NCBI GenBank assembly: GCA_964477085.1
Contig: CAYZDF010000026.1
Coordinates: 1-37,910 of the forward strand
Direction of reading: 5' to 3'
Length of the DNA stretch: 37,910 nucleotides
DNA from: Dichloromethanomonas sp964477085
GTDB taxonomy: Bacteria; Bacillota; Desulfitobacteriia; Desulfitobacteriales; Syntrophobotulaceae
Below are positions 1-6,990 of the stretch, one piece after another. Both the position numbers and the translations under genes were made by a program. Each line of letters opens with the position of its first letter. Positions within the stretch are counted from its first letter, which is position 1. A model generated the notes under the pieces. It was not told the DNA's origin. It did not search any database and saw nothing but the letters and a program-made list of their open reading frames with translations.

Positions 1-1408
1 CGTAAGGACTGGAAAATCTACATTTATTAAACGTTTTATGGAACTTCTGGTCCTACCCAACATCACGAATGTTTTTGAAAGGGAAAGAGCCAGAGATGAG
101 CTTCCGCAAAGTGGTGATGGAAGAAGGATTACCACCACCGAGCCCAAATTCATACCGTCTGAAGCTGTAGAAGTTGTTCTAAAAGACGCAATCCATATGA
201 ATGTGAGGTTAGTGGATTGTGTGGGGTACGGTGTGGAGGGCGCACTGGGTTATGAAGGGGAAGAAGATGAACCGCGTATGGTTCATACCCCTTGGAATGA
301 AGAGGCTATACCTTTCCAGGAAGCCGCAGAGATCGGAACGCATAAAGTGATTTCAGATCATTCTACCCTTGGAATCGTAGTAACTACTGATGGTTCAATC
401 GCTGAAATTCCCAGGGAAAATTATGTTCCCGCTGAAGAGCGTGTTATCTCTGAATTAAAAGAGATGGGAAAACCATTTATCGTGATCCTCAATACAACAA
501 GACCTTATGCCGAAAATACCTTGGAACTTTGCCGCTCACTGGAGCAATGCTATGAAGTTCCCGTCGTGCCGGTGGATTGTATGGAGATGAACTTTAGTGA
601 TATTTCCCAGCTTATGGAAGAACTTCTGTATGAGTTTCCGGTTGCAGAGGTCAATATCGAACTTCCAAAATGGGTGGAAGAACTGGATATGTCCCATCCG
701 TTAAGAGCAGGCTTTGAAGAGTATATCCAGAAGGCAGTCAGTGATATTAAGCGGGTCAGAGATATTGACAGAGCACTGGATATCATGGCCCAGTGTGAGC
801 ATGCTAAAGATGTTATTCTTAAAGAGACAAATCTGGGAACCGGTAAAGCGGAGATTGAGATTACTACAGAGAAGGATCTGTTTAAAGTAGTATTGGAGCA
901 GTTGACAGGTGTAGAGATCGAAGGTGATCATACCCTGCTTAGAATGATTCTGGATTATAGTAAAGCTAAGAAAGAGTGGGATAAACTGGCTAAAGCCTTT
1001 GAAGAAGTCCGGACCAATGGTTATGGTGTAGTTACACCTCAGCTTGATGAAATGTTCCTGGAGGAGCCTGAGCTTGTGAAGTCGGGAGGCCACTATGGAA
1101 TCAAGCTAAAAGCCAGTGCTCCTTCTCTGCATATCCTCAGAGCAGATGTCACGACAGAGATTACCCCGTTGATCGGTACAGAGAAACAGGCTGAAGAACT
1201 TGTCAAATACATCCTGGATGAGTTTGAATCCGATCCCAAGAAAGTATGGAGTTCCAATATCTTTGGCAAATCCTTACACGATTTGGTCAGAGAAGGAATC
1301 CAGAATAAACTTTACAAGATGCCGGACAATGTGCAGATAAAATTGCAGGATACCTTGCAGCGCATCGTCAATGATGGACATGGTGGCTTAATCTGCATCA
1401 TTATATAA
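1..1408 (+). CDS. spoIVA: Stage IV sporulation protein A (spore coat morphogenetic ATPase), 5'-truncated by window edge
   Basis: SpoIVA is the ATPase that polymerises on the forespore surface and forms the basement layer of the spore coat. The reading frame is open from base 2, before the first ATG at 38, and begins with VRTGKSTFIKRF, the Walker A P-loop that lies near residue 25 of SpoIVA. About 24 N-terminal residues are therefore outside the window. The rest (about 468 residues) matches the family's usual size of about 490. It includes the switch-like stretch RLVDCVGYGVEGALGY, the TRPYAEN segment, and the C-terminal tail ending GGLICIII, which is typical of SpoIVA and needed for localisation in Bacillus. 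A hairpin terminator follows at 1451. In Bacilli the gene is SigE-dependent; its promoter lies upstream of this window. Identification is secure. Confidence 0.96.
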   Translation, partial: VRTGKSTFIKRFMELLVLPNITNVFERERARDELPQSGDGRRITTTEPKFIPSEAVEVVLKDAIHMNVRLVDCVGYGVEGALGYEGEEDEPRMVHTPWNEEAIPFQEAAEIGTHKVISDHSTLGIVVTTDGSIAEIPRENYVPAEERVISELKEMGKPFIVILNTTRPYAENTLELCRSLEQCYEVPVVPVDCMEMNFSDISQLMEELLYEFPVAEVNIELPKWVEELDMSHPLRAGFEEYIQKAVSDIKRVRDIDRALDIMAQCEHAKDVILKETNLGTGKAEIEITTEKDLFKVVLEQLTGVEIEGDHTLLRMILDYSKAKKEWDKLAKAFEEVRTNGYGVVTPQLDEMFLEEPELVKSGGHYGIKLKASAPSLHILRADVTTEITPLIGTEKQAEELVKYILDEFESDPKKVWSSNIFGKSLHDLVREGIQNKLYKMPDNVQIKLQDTLQRIVNDGHGGLICIII

Positions 1409-1450
1409 GAGAGGATAAAATAAAAGTGAGCTATAACTAAACACAGCCAC

Positions 1451-1487
1451 AAGGTGTCTTAAAGTAAAAATTTGAGGCGCCTTTTTT
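1451..1487 (+). terminator. Rho-independent terminator of spoIVA
   Basis: A 10-bp stem (AAGGTGTCTT with GAGGCGCCTT, three G-U pairs in RNA) closes a 13-nt loop and runs into a T-tract at 1482-1487. It lies 43 nt after the spoIVA stop codon. Confidence 0.8.
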
Positions 1488-1499
1488 ATTTGGTAGCCT

Positions 1500-1732
1500 C
1501 GCCCAGATGCTCCGCTCGGCACGTTTTCGCAGCTGCGAACTATAAATTCTCGCTAACATGCCAAAACCTCTGGGGCTTACTGCAAGTGGTCGTTCCTTGC
1601 CTTCCATGGCACCGCGACAGTAGGCCATCCGTGGCCATAAACCAATGGCATGTCTTACGCTGCGAAATTCCCGTTAGCTAAACGCTGCTGTCACTTGACG
1701 CTCGCTTCCGCGTGACACATGTGTCACGCTGT
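1500..1732. repeat. Palindrome-rich intergenic repeat, copy 1
   Basis: This noncoding stretch is full of short palindromes: TTCGCAGCTGCGAA, CATGCCA with TGGCATG, GCTAAC with GTTAGC, GCCATCCGTGGC, and a perfect 20-nt palindrome at 1710-1729 (GCGTGACACATGTGTCACGC). The 12-mer GCCATCCGTGGC recurs as its reverse complement (GCCACGGATGGC) near 14322, and GCTGTCACTT recurs near 9800. This marks a dispersed repeat family in this genome. Short open frames on both strands here change phase with the palindromes and have no ribosome sites, so I do not call genes. Confidence 0.65.
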
Positions 1733-1881
1733 GTAAGTCTACAATATTTGAAGAAATCAGAAGATATATGAAGTCTCCTTATTGATACTATTGCCGAATG
1801 ATTATATATAATTTCTTGTAAGTAACACCAGTAATGTTTATAATAGGGTTAGATAGCTCAATGTTGGGAGAATAAAATGCA

Positions 1882-2328
1882 GTGAGTAAACAAAAGAAGG
1901 ATTTTCTTTTAGTCAGTAAGGATATTCTACCTGAAGCAATCATCAAGACTGCACAAGCCAAAGAGTTGTTAGCCAAATTCGACGTACTGACGGTCAACGA
2001 AGCCTGCGAAAGAGTGGAAATAAGCAGAAGTGCTTTTTATAAGTATAAAGACGGTGTGATGCCTTTCTATGAGGCCAGCAAAGAAAAGATTATCACGCTC
2101 TCTTTGTTGTTGGTTGACAGAGCAGGGGTTCTTTCCAATGTACTAAATTATGTGGCTTCGGTCGAAGGGAACATTCTGACTATTAATCAAGGTATTCCGC
2201 TACAAGGTATCGCTAATGTTTCCATATCGATTGAGACCGAAAAGATGGAAGAATCCGTAGAAAGTCTTTTATCCAATCTAAGAGAGATTGAAGGTGTGAG
2301 GAAAATCGAACTCATCGCTAAAAGTTAA
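1882..2328 (+). CDS. pheB: ACT domain-containing protein, PheB/UPF0735 type
   Basis: A 148-residue cytosolic protein. The first 65 residues are mostly helical and carry the phrase NEACERVEISRSAFYKYKDGV, which reads like a helix-turn-helix segment. A single ACT domain follows at about 70-146 (LLVDRAGVLSNVLNYVASVEGNILTINQ...), the fold that binds amino acids in regulatory proteins. Size and order match the PheB (UPF0735) family, found beside phenylalanine or threonine/homoserine genes in other Firmicutes; its biochemical role is not established. The start is GTG with GGGAG about 11 nt upstream; an earlier ATG at 1877 hits a stop at once. No amino-acid biosynthesis gene is adjacent here. The nearest downstream feature is tRNA-Pro. 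Confidence 0.85.
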   Translation: MSKQKKDFLLVSKDILPEAIIKTAQAKELLAKFDVLTVNEACERVEISRSAFYKYKDGVMPFYEASKEKIITLSLLLVDRAGVLSNVLNYVASVEGNILTINQGIPLQGIANVSISIETEKMEESVESLLSNLREIEGVRKIELIAKS

Positions 2329-2386
2329 CTTTATTTTGGACTCATCCGTGCTTGATTTTTTAATTTCAGTATGATAAATTATATAA

Positions 2387-2411
2387 GTGCTTCCGAGCGA
2401 AGCATATTTTT
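2387..2411 (+). terminator. Short hairpin with T-tract, probable terminator of the ACT gene
   Basis: GTGCTTC pairs with GAAGCAT around a 5-nt loop, followed by ATTTTTG. It ends only 3 nt before tRNA-Pro. It either terminates the ACT-gene transcript or sits in the tRNA leader. The stem is short, so confidence is moderate. Confidence 0.5.
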
Positions 2412-2413
2412 GT

Positions 2414-2491
2414 CGGGGCGTAGCTCAGTTTGGCTAGAGCGCTACCTTGGGGTGGTAGAGGCCGCAAGTTCAAGTCTTGTCGCTCCGACCA
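2414..2491 (+). tRNA. tRNA-Pro, anticodon GGG
   Basis: The cloverleaf is complete. The acceptor stem CGGGGCG pairs with CGCTCCG, with one G-T pair. The anticodon stem CTACC/GGTAG holds the 7-nt loop TTGGGGT, giving anticodon GGG. The T-arm carries the GTTCAAGTC consensus, and CCA is encoded at 2489-2491. The last 20 nt (2472-2491) are part of a 31-bp direct repeat whose other copy is at 6793, so this tRNA is the attachment site of the element that follows. Its likely native terminator is now at 6831. Confidence 0.95.
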
Positions 2492-2502
2492 AAACATACC
2501 AA
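2472..2502 (+). repeat. attL: 31-bp direct repeat at the tRNA-Pro 3' end
   Basis: It starts AAGTCTTGTCGCTCCGACCA and continues through AAAACATACCAA. It covers the 3' half of the T-arm, the acceptor strand and CCA of tRNA-Pro plus 11 nt beyond. It is identical to 6793-6823. Confidence 0.92.
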
Positions 2503-2547
2503 TAAAATCAAGCATCTTAGGCTTTTGAGATATAGTGTTTTCCCCTA

Positions 2548-2569
2548 AAGTACTGCAAAAGTACTGCAA
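2548..2569. repeat. Two tandem 11-bp direct repeats, candidate integrase arm sites
   Basis: AAGTACTGCAA occurs twice back to back (2548-2558 and 2559-2569), between attL and the integrase 3' end. Tyrosine integrases of this kind bind short direct repeats near their att core, so an arm-site role is plausible but inferred from position only. Confidence 0.45.
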
Positions 2570-2598
2570 TGGTGTAAAAAAATAGTGTAAGTTGAAAA

Positions 2599-3138
2599 TT
2601 ATTTAGCTGAAATCTTCTTGGTCGCGCTGGGAGATTTTTTTTTTCGAAAATACTTATTCAAAGAATTAGCCGCCTCTGTTTTTACTTCAGGCATTACATG
2701 GGCATAAGTGTTACCGGTTGTAGAAATATCCTTATGCCCAAGTAATTCTTGAACAGTCTTAAGGTTTTCTCCTTGTTCTAAAAGACGGGTTGCGTAAGTA
2801 TGTCTCAGTGCGTGCAAATGGATTTCTTTTGATAAACCTGCACGTCCTCTTATTGCTTCGTACTTACGACTAAAGTATCTTGGTCCTATCGGTGTACCTT
2901 TTCGTGTACAGAAGACCAATCCTCGATCAATGAAGTCATCCCGAGTAATTCTTTTTTCCCTGTTTTGAAGAATCCTATGCAACCTTAAAGCAACAGTTAC
3001 ATCCCAGGGTAAAGGAATTGTTCTCCGGGATTTTTTTGTTTTTGGTTTCTTTTCTTTTAATCCTTCTTTTTCGTTCGCTAATGATTTCCTAACCGTTATC
3101 GTACGATTTCTAAGATTAATCTTATCCCACTTGTAATT
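2599..3138 (-). pseudogene. int: Tyrosine site-specific integrase, N-terminal half lost
   Basis: The remaining frame (about 179 residues, stop to stop) covers only the C-terminal part of the catalytic domain of a phage/ICE integrase. It begins at YKWDKINLRNRTITVRKSLAN, which normally follows directly after the first catalytic Arg; that Arg and the whole core- and arm-binding half are missing. Still present are the His-x-x-Arg box (HALRHTYATRLLEQG), the second His (LLGHKDIS) and the nucleophile Tyr (NTYAHV). The frame breaks at 3139, where IS sequence starts. A TTG at 2982 could start a 127-residue fragment, but that would not be an active recombinase. Neighbouring attL identifies its target as tRNA-Pro. 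Confidence 0.88.
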
Positions 3139-3140
3139 TT

Positions 3141-4341
3141 ACAGGACTTATGCAGTACAATCCAGATAATTCCTTTTTCCTATGATAGCTCCCAAACCTA
3201 GCCTGCAATTACTCGGCCAAAATTTGAGCATAAAACTTGAAAATGTATCACTCGCTATGTCACAATAGAGATGGATTTTGTCTTGTACCAAAATCCTGTG
3301 ACTGGCGTTGATGATTTCTCGGACCATTTGACCGTGGGTGACGAGGTTGTCGGCGCCTTCTTCATTGCTTAGAGAATTCAATTGCCAGTGAGCATAATTG
3401 AGTAACGTTTCTGTAGTAAAAACCATTTCAATATGACCTTCATGGGCAGCCTTTGTTTGAGCGTGACAAGCTGTTAATCCAAGTTCTTGCTTGGCGTTGC
3501 GATAGAAGACTTCGATTTTCCAGCGTTTGGCGTATGCCTCTACAGCTTCTTGCGGTGCATCATACCGGTTGCTTAACAGTAGATATGCCCCTTTATAATG
3601 AGCAGCTTTTTCATCCGGCTCGGCAGTATCTAAAGAAACTTTCGTGGCTTCAATATCTTCCGGCAATCGAATTGTGGCGATAGTCGCTATAGGAGTCAAC
3701 ACTTGAACAATTTTATCTTTGCCTTTCTTAGTCTTACCGGGTGTTGGTAATTTCATATAGACATCCGGAATACTTACAGCAACACACTCTTTAGGTTTTC
3801 CGGTTTTAAGTAACTCCGGATACACTTTGGCGATAAGTCTGGAAGGATTTATCGGAGTAAACTTGGGGTTTCCATTCCAATCTGATCCGGACTTAATAAA
3901 CAAGGCCGTATTGCGTTTGGCTTTTGTAACCCAATCAAAGTTATTGGATATAAGCCACTGAAAGAATCTCTTGCACAGAAACCATCGATCCATTGCAACC
4001 CAAAGCCTGACATCTGTAAGTGTTCGAATCTGTAGCAGCATTTCCTCAGCCAATATCAATTTTGTTCTTTTACCCTGTACAGGAGCAGATTTGTCTTGAA
4101 CCCAGATCCGCCATAGAAGTGGGGTCACCAAGCCGTTAGAGCGGATCAACAGCGTTGAGACAAGATTCATGCACCAAAGGTGTTTTTTCTCCGCATTATC
4201 GAAAAGCCAGCAAAGAAACGGCATCTTTTTGCCATATGGGTGCTCGATCTTCGTATCATCCAAAGCGACAACATCTCCTTCACTGAAGGAATTATAATGT
4301 AAAAAAATTACACAATTACCATATTGCGACAATATTTTCAT
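3141..4341 (-). mobile_element. Truncated insertion sequence (one end present)
   Basis: The right boundary is placed at ACAGGACTTATGCA (3141-3154), which abuts the broken integrase frame and looks like an IS terminal repeat; the transposase stop codon lies inside it. No inverted copy of this end is visible between 4300 and 4410, so the other end and the 5' part of the transposase gene are gone. The IS probably split the integrase, and a later deletion removed the IS left end together with the integrase N-terminus. Confidence 0.7.
3148..4341 (-). pseudogene. IS4-superfamily DDE transposase, N-terminally truncated
   Basis: The 397-residue frame keeps all three catalytic acidic residues of an RNase H-like transposase. 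The first Asp is in VVALDDTKIEHPYGKK (residues 28-29), the second in VAMDRWFL (D118), and the Glu in AYAKRWKIEVFYRNAKQELGL (E277) with the Y-(2)R-(3)E-(6)K-like signature of IS4-type enzymes. Before the first Asp only about 27 residues remain, while relatives usually have 70-100 (DNA-binding and dimerisation part). The frame is closed upstream by a stop at 4348-4350. The exact IS family is not certain. Probably inactive; it could be mobilised only in trans, and with one end missing even that is unlikely. Confidence 0.8.
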
Positions 4342-4409
4342 TGAATATCATGTATAATTTCTTATGGAAGCTTACATATCTTACATATAACAAAAAAAGG
4401 AGGAAGAAA

Positions 4410-5489
4410 ATGAAAAAGAATTTAAAACTTATTTTATCTTTGTTTTTAATTATTGTCTTGTTTAGTTGTCCGCTGCTTGCGTTAGAACAAAGTACATCTG
4501 GGGTTAATCTTACCGACAATCAAAAGAAAATATTGAAAGATTTTGGATTACACGATGACCAAATCAAAAATATTACGATGGAAGAAATCAGGGATTTGTT
4601 AGCAAACGGGAAACCAGCCAATATACCTACTTCTTTGAGAGGTGAAGTAACAAAAAACCTTAATGAAGAAATGTCATATATTAAAGAAATGCATGATAAA
4701 CTTATTGAAAAAGGATTATCATGTCAAAATATTGATGCACTTCACAAAATGGGTTACACGCACGAAGAAATGCTTGAGATGAATAAAGATAAACTCAAAG
4801 AAATATTAAGTAAAACACAAGTACCTTTTGGTTCAAGTACATTTTCTAGTGAAACAGGGATTTTATCGGTAGGTACTTGTCCAATTTGTTATAGTCATCC
4901 TGCCCCATCAAGTTTAGACTATCTGTCTTCTGTTCTTTATTTTGGAGGATATAATGAATATTTCGTTCCTGCAGCTTATACTGCCTATATAAATCTATAT
5001 TATGTTAATTACTGTTTAAATGCAGTACAAGAGATGTTTGATTTACCTTATAACTATTCATCTACTGAAGCTGGTCAAAATTTAAGATTCTCTTATTATT
5101 TATTCGGAGAATGGGGTGAATGTTTTGATTACTGGGGGTTACATGAAGGTGTTGACCTCCAATGTAAAACAGATGAAACCAGAGAAGTAAAAGCCATAGC
5201 CCCAGGACAAATAGTTTATATAAATAGATCAAGCAAGTACCTTAACGTTTATGACCCCGGTTTGGGTGTCACGTATAATTACCAGCATTTATCAAACATT
5301 CCATACGATTTATCCGTCGGAGACGAAATAGAAACGTATGATCCTATTGGCACTCAAAATTCCAGTGATAAGCATATTCATGTCCAAGTATGTAATCATA
5401 CTGAATGTACAAATGTTCATACAGGATATGATCATGACTATAATTTAGAATGCATTATCCCTTATTTTTATATGATTTGGTACTTGTAA
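4410..5489 (+). CDS. Secreted M23 (LytM-type) metallopeptidase, element cargo
   Basis: A 359-residue protein with a Sec signal peptide (about 1-25). The C-terminal third is an M23 domain with the zinc-site motifs HEGVD (H245, D249) and HIH (H322, H324) plus a QHL histidine (H293), so it looks catalytically competent for cutting peptidoglycan cross-links. The part between about 35 and 135 is helical and carries two related segments: DFGLHDDQIKNITMEEIRDL (44-63) and KMGYTHEEMLEMNKDKLKEI (113-132). A tyrosine-rich linker with a CPICYSHP motif follows. The start is ATG 4410, with AAGGAGG 6 nt upstream; an in-frame ATG at 4341 has no ribosome site. It is AT-rich compared with the flanks, as expected for acquired cargo. 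Possible roles are cell-wall turnover or attack on competitors; substrate unknown. Confidence 0.82.
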   Translation: MKKNLKLILSLFLIIVLFSCPLLALEQSTSGVNLTDNQKKILKDFGLHDDQIKNITMEEIRDLLANGKPANIPTSLRGEVTKNLNEEMSYIKEMHDKLIEKGLSCQNIDALHKMGYTHEEMLEMNKDKLKEILSKTQVPFGSSTFSSETGILSVGTCPICYSHPAPSSLDYLSSVLYFGGYNEYFVPAAYTAYINLYYVNYCLNAVQEMFDLPYNYSSTEAGQNLRFSYYLFGEWGECFDYWGLHEGVDLQCKTDETREVKAIAPGQIVYINRSSKYLNVYDPGLGVTYNYQHLSNIPYDLSVGDEIETYDPIGTQNSSDKHIHVQVCNHTECTNVHTGYDHDYNLECIIPYFYMIWYL

Positions 5490-5495
5490 TAAATG

Positions 5496-5550
5496 AAAAA
5501 TCAATAATTAAGAGGGTATTTTTATACCCTCTTAATTATTGATTTTCGAA
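5496..5550 (+). terminator. Long perfect hairpin terminator, probably bidirectional
   Basis: A 23-bp perfect stem (arms 5497-5519 and 5524-5546) closes a 4-nt T loop. It contains the core AAGAGGGTAT/ATACCCTCTT, with A-tracts and T-tracts outside, so it can act in both directions. It directly follows the M23 gene. Confidence 0.88.
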
Positions 5551-5567
5551 GGAGCAAAATTATAAAG

Positions 5568-6662
5568 ATGAATTTAATAATAAGAAAACCTGCAATTATT
5601 TTTGTTATTACTCTATTATTATGCTCTTGTTCAAATATTGATCAACAAAGTGACACCAATAATTCAGGTGGATCTAGGGAAGAAACAGAAATTACCGAGA
5701 CTAATAAAATAATTAATGGTTTTGTTAATGAGCAGATTGCTTTCCCCTTGGAGCCTGAATGGTTTTTGAGTTCTGTTGACTGGTTAGATGAGTATAAATT
5801 AATAATTATTACAGGAAAAAATGTTAAAGAAATTGACGGTAATCATTATTATAAAAAAACATATATTCTTGATATCCATGATAACACTAAGAATCTAATT
5901 TATGATGGAGAATTTCTTGGAGATGCCTATAATACTTCTGTTGTCTTTCTCGATGATGGTAATATTGGAATATGTAGCCCTACAAAATTTTTGATATTTA
6001 GCCCGACTTCATTCAAGCTTGTAAAGGAATCCAAATTTAAGAACATTGAACCTAAAGCTTTTCCAGATGGAAATAGAATTAGTTACCGAAATCCAGATGG
6101 TCTATTTCTTGCCCAAATTAATAATCAAGAAAACAAGATGTTAATTGATTCGAATAATGTAATACTTGGTCCGGAATTATCAAATGATAAGATTTTCTAC
6201 GTCAATATCTTAAATCATAATGTTCATTTAAATATTTATGATTTAATAAATAAAAAAAATACTAAATATACAGTTGTAGATGAGACAAACAAAATTGATC
6301 CCGAAATTGGCCAATTGTTATTATCTCCTGACCATAACAAGGTCTTGGTAAAACTTAGACTTGCACACGGGGAGTTAAATTCAATCATAAGTATCTTGGA
6401 TATAAGTAACGGTTCAATTCAAATAATAGACGCGAATTTCCCAACAATTGAAGATTTATCGCAGAATGAGATTCTATATTATAATATTGAAAAAAATGTT
6501 CAGTTAACACTACTAGATATTTACAGCAAAGATAAATCGATAATAACCCCTGAATTCTTGCAAATAGATAGTGCTAGATTTTCGCCGTCGCAAAAATTCA
6601 TTGCTTATATCGGTAAGCTTAAAGACTCAAGAGAAAGAATGTTATTTATTGCTCATAATTAA
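5568..6662 (+). CDS. Lipoprotein with TolB/WD40-like beta-propeller repeats, element cargo
   Basis: A 364-residue protein beginning with a type II signal peptide (MNLIIRKPAIIFVITLLLCS then C21), so it is predicted to be lipid-anchored outside the membrane. After a Ser/Gly/Glu-rich linker come repeated strand-rich units such as WLDEYKLIIITGKNV, FPDGNRISYRNPDGLFLA, LLSPDHNKVLVKLRL and FSPSQKFIAYIGKL. These read like TolB-type propeller blades. I cannot assign a substrate. The ribosome site GAAGGAG is about 14 nt before the ATG, which is rather far. A strong terminator separates it from the M23 gene, so it has its own promoter, probably overlapping the hairpin region. Very AT-rich, consistent with transfer. 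Confidence 0.68.
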   Translation: MNLIIRKPAIIFVITLLLCSCSNIDQQSDTNNSGGSREETEITETNKIINGFVNEQIAFPLEPEWFLSSVDWLDEYKLIIITGKNVKEIDGNHYYKKTYILDIHDNTKNLIYDGEFLGDAYNTSVVFLDDGNIGICSPTKFLIFSPTSFKLVKESKFKNIEPKAFPDGNRISYRNPDGLFLAQINNQENKMLIDSNNVILGPELSNDKIFYVNILNHNVHLNIYDLINKKNTKYTVVDETNKIDPEIGQLLLSPDHNKVLVKLRLAHGELNSIISILDISNGSIQIIDANFPTIEDLSQNEILYYNIEKNVQLTLLDIYSKDKSIITPEFLQIDSARFSPSQKFIAYIGKLKDSRERMLFIAHN

Positions 6663-6792
6663 ATCTCCTGGACAAACAATGGCTTTCAGATTTTGTGGCA
6701 ATCAAACACATCATCTTCCCTTTACTCTACCGTCTTTACCACAGTAAGGTAATGGTATTTCTCTCCATCGTTTTAAAATGATATAAGAAGAG

Positions 6793-6823
6793 AAGTCTTG
6801 TCGCTCCGACCAAAACATACCAA
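6793..6823 (+). repeat. attR: second 31-bp copy of the tRNA-Pro 3' end
   Basis: Identical to 2472-2502. Only the T-arm/acceptor fragment of the tRNA is present, so this copy is not a functional tRNA. The preceding 130 nt (6663-6792) hold no gene that I can see. Confidence 0.92.
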
Positions 6824-6830
6824 ATCATTA

Positions 6831-6860
6831 AAATACTTCGTAAAAACGGAGTATTTTTTA
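6831..6860 (+). terminator. Terminator displaced from tRNA-Pro
   Basis: AAATACTTCG pairs with CGGAGTATTT (one G-U pair) around TAAAAA and continues in a T-tract. It starts 8 nt after attR. In the uninterrupted chromosome it would lie about 30 nt after the tRNA 3' end, so I read it as the original tRNA-Pro terminator. Confidence 0.8.
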
Positions 6861-6914
6861 TTTTTAACATGGCCAATATTGTCAAAATTTTTCATAAAAT
6901 TTAAGTTAAAAATA

Positions 6915-6943
6915 TTGGAGCATTTTGTAGAATAATGTATAAT
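6915..6943 (+). promoter_or_regulatory. Candidate SigA promoter of the histidine kinase
   Basis: TTGGAG and a perfect TATAAT are separated by 17 nt, 48 nt before the kinase ATG. In the spacer, TGTAGAA (6926-6932) differs by one base from the Spo0A box TGNCGAA; I treat that as suggestive only. Confidence 0.5.
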
Positions 6944-6990
6944 TATTGATATAAAACTATTTTCATATTCGAGAGGCAGGAGCGAAGGGC

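Larger units (their letters stand above)
2472..6823. mobile_element. Degenerate tRNA-Pro-integrated element (genomic island remnant)
   Basis: The element is bounded by a perfect 31-bp direct repeat: 2472-2502 inside and after tRNA-Pro, and 6793-6823. It contains the C-terminal part of a tyrosine integrase pointing back at the tRNA, a truncated IS transposase, and two AT-rich cargo genes (a secreted M23 peptidase and a lipoprotein). Integrase next to attL, tRNA 3'-end duplication and AT-rich cargo are the classical marks of a tyrosine-recombinase island. At 4.35 kb and with a broken integrase it cannot mobilise itself. An IS insertion followed by deletion probably removed the rest. Confidence 0.88.

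Noticed and set aside
1437..1681. Overlapping open frames on both strands in the first palindromic repeat
   Set aside because: They follow the inverted repeats, lack ribosome sites and resemble no protein family; repeat DNA explains them.
2366..2569. Minus-strand open frame across tRNA-Pro with RQDLNLRPLPPQG
   Set aside because: This peptide is the well-known spurious translation of a tRNA gene on the opposite strand; the frame runs through the tRNA and attL and has no independent support.
4341..4409. Upstream ATG for the M23 peptidase giving 23 extra residues
   Set aside because: The extension has no ribosome site and would bury the signal peptide; ATG 4410 follows a strong AAGGAGG.
6926..6932. 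Possible Spo0A box (TGTAGAA) upstream of the sporulation-type kinase
   Set aside because: It differs from TGNCGAA at the conserved C; a single 7-mer with a mismatch in AT-rich DNA is not enough to call a site.
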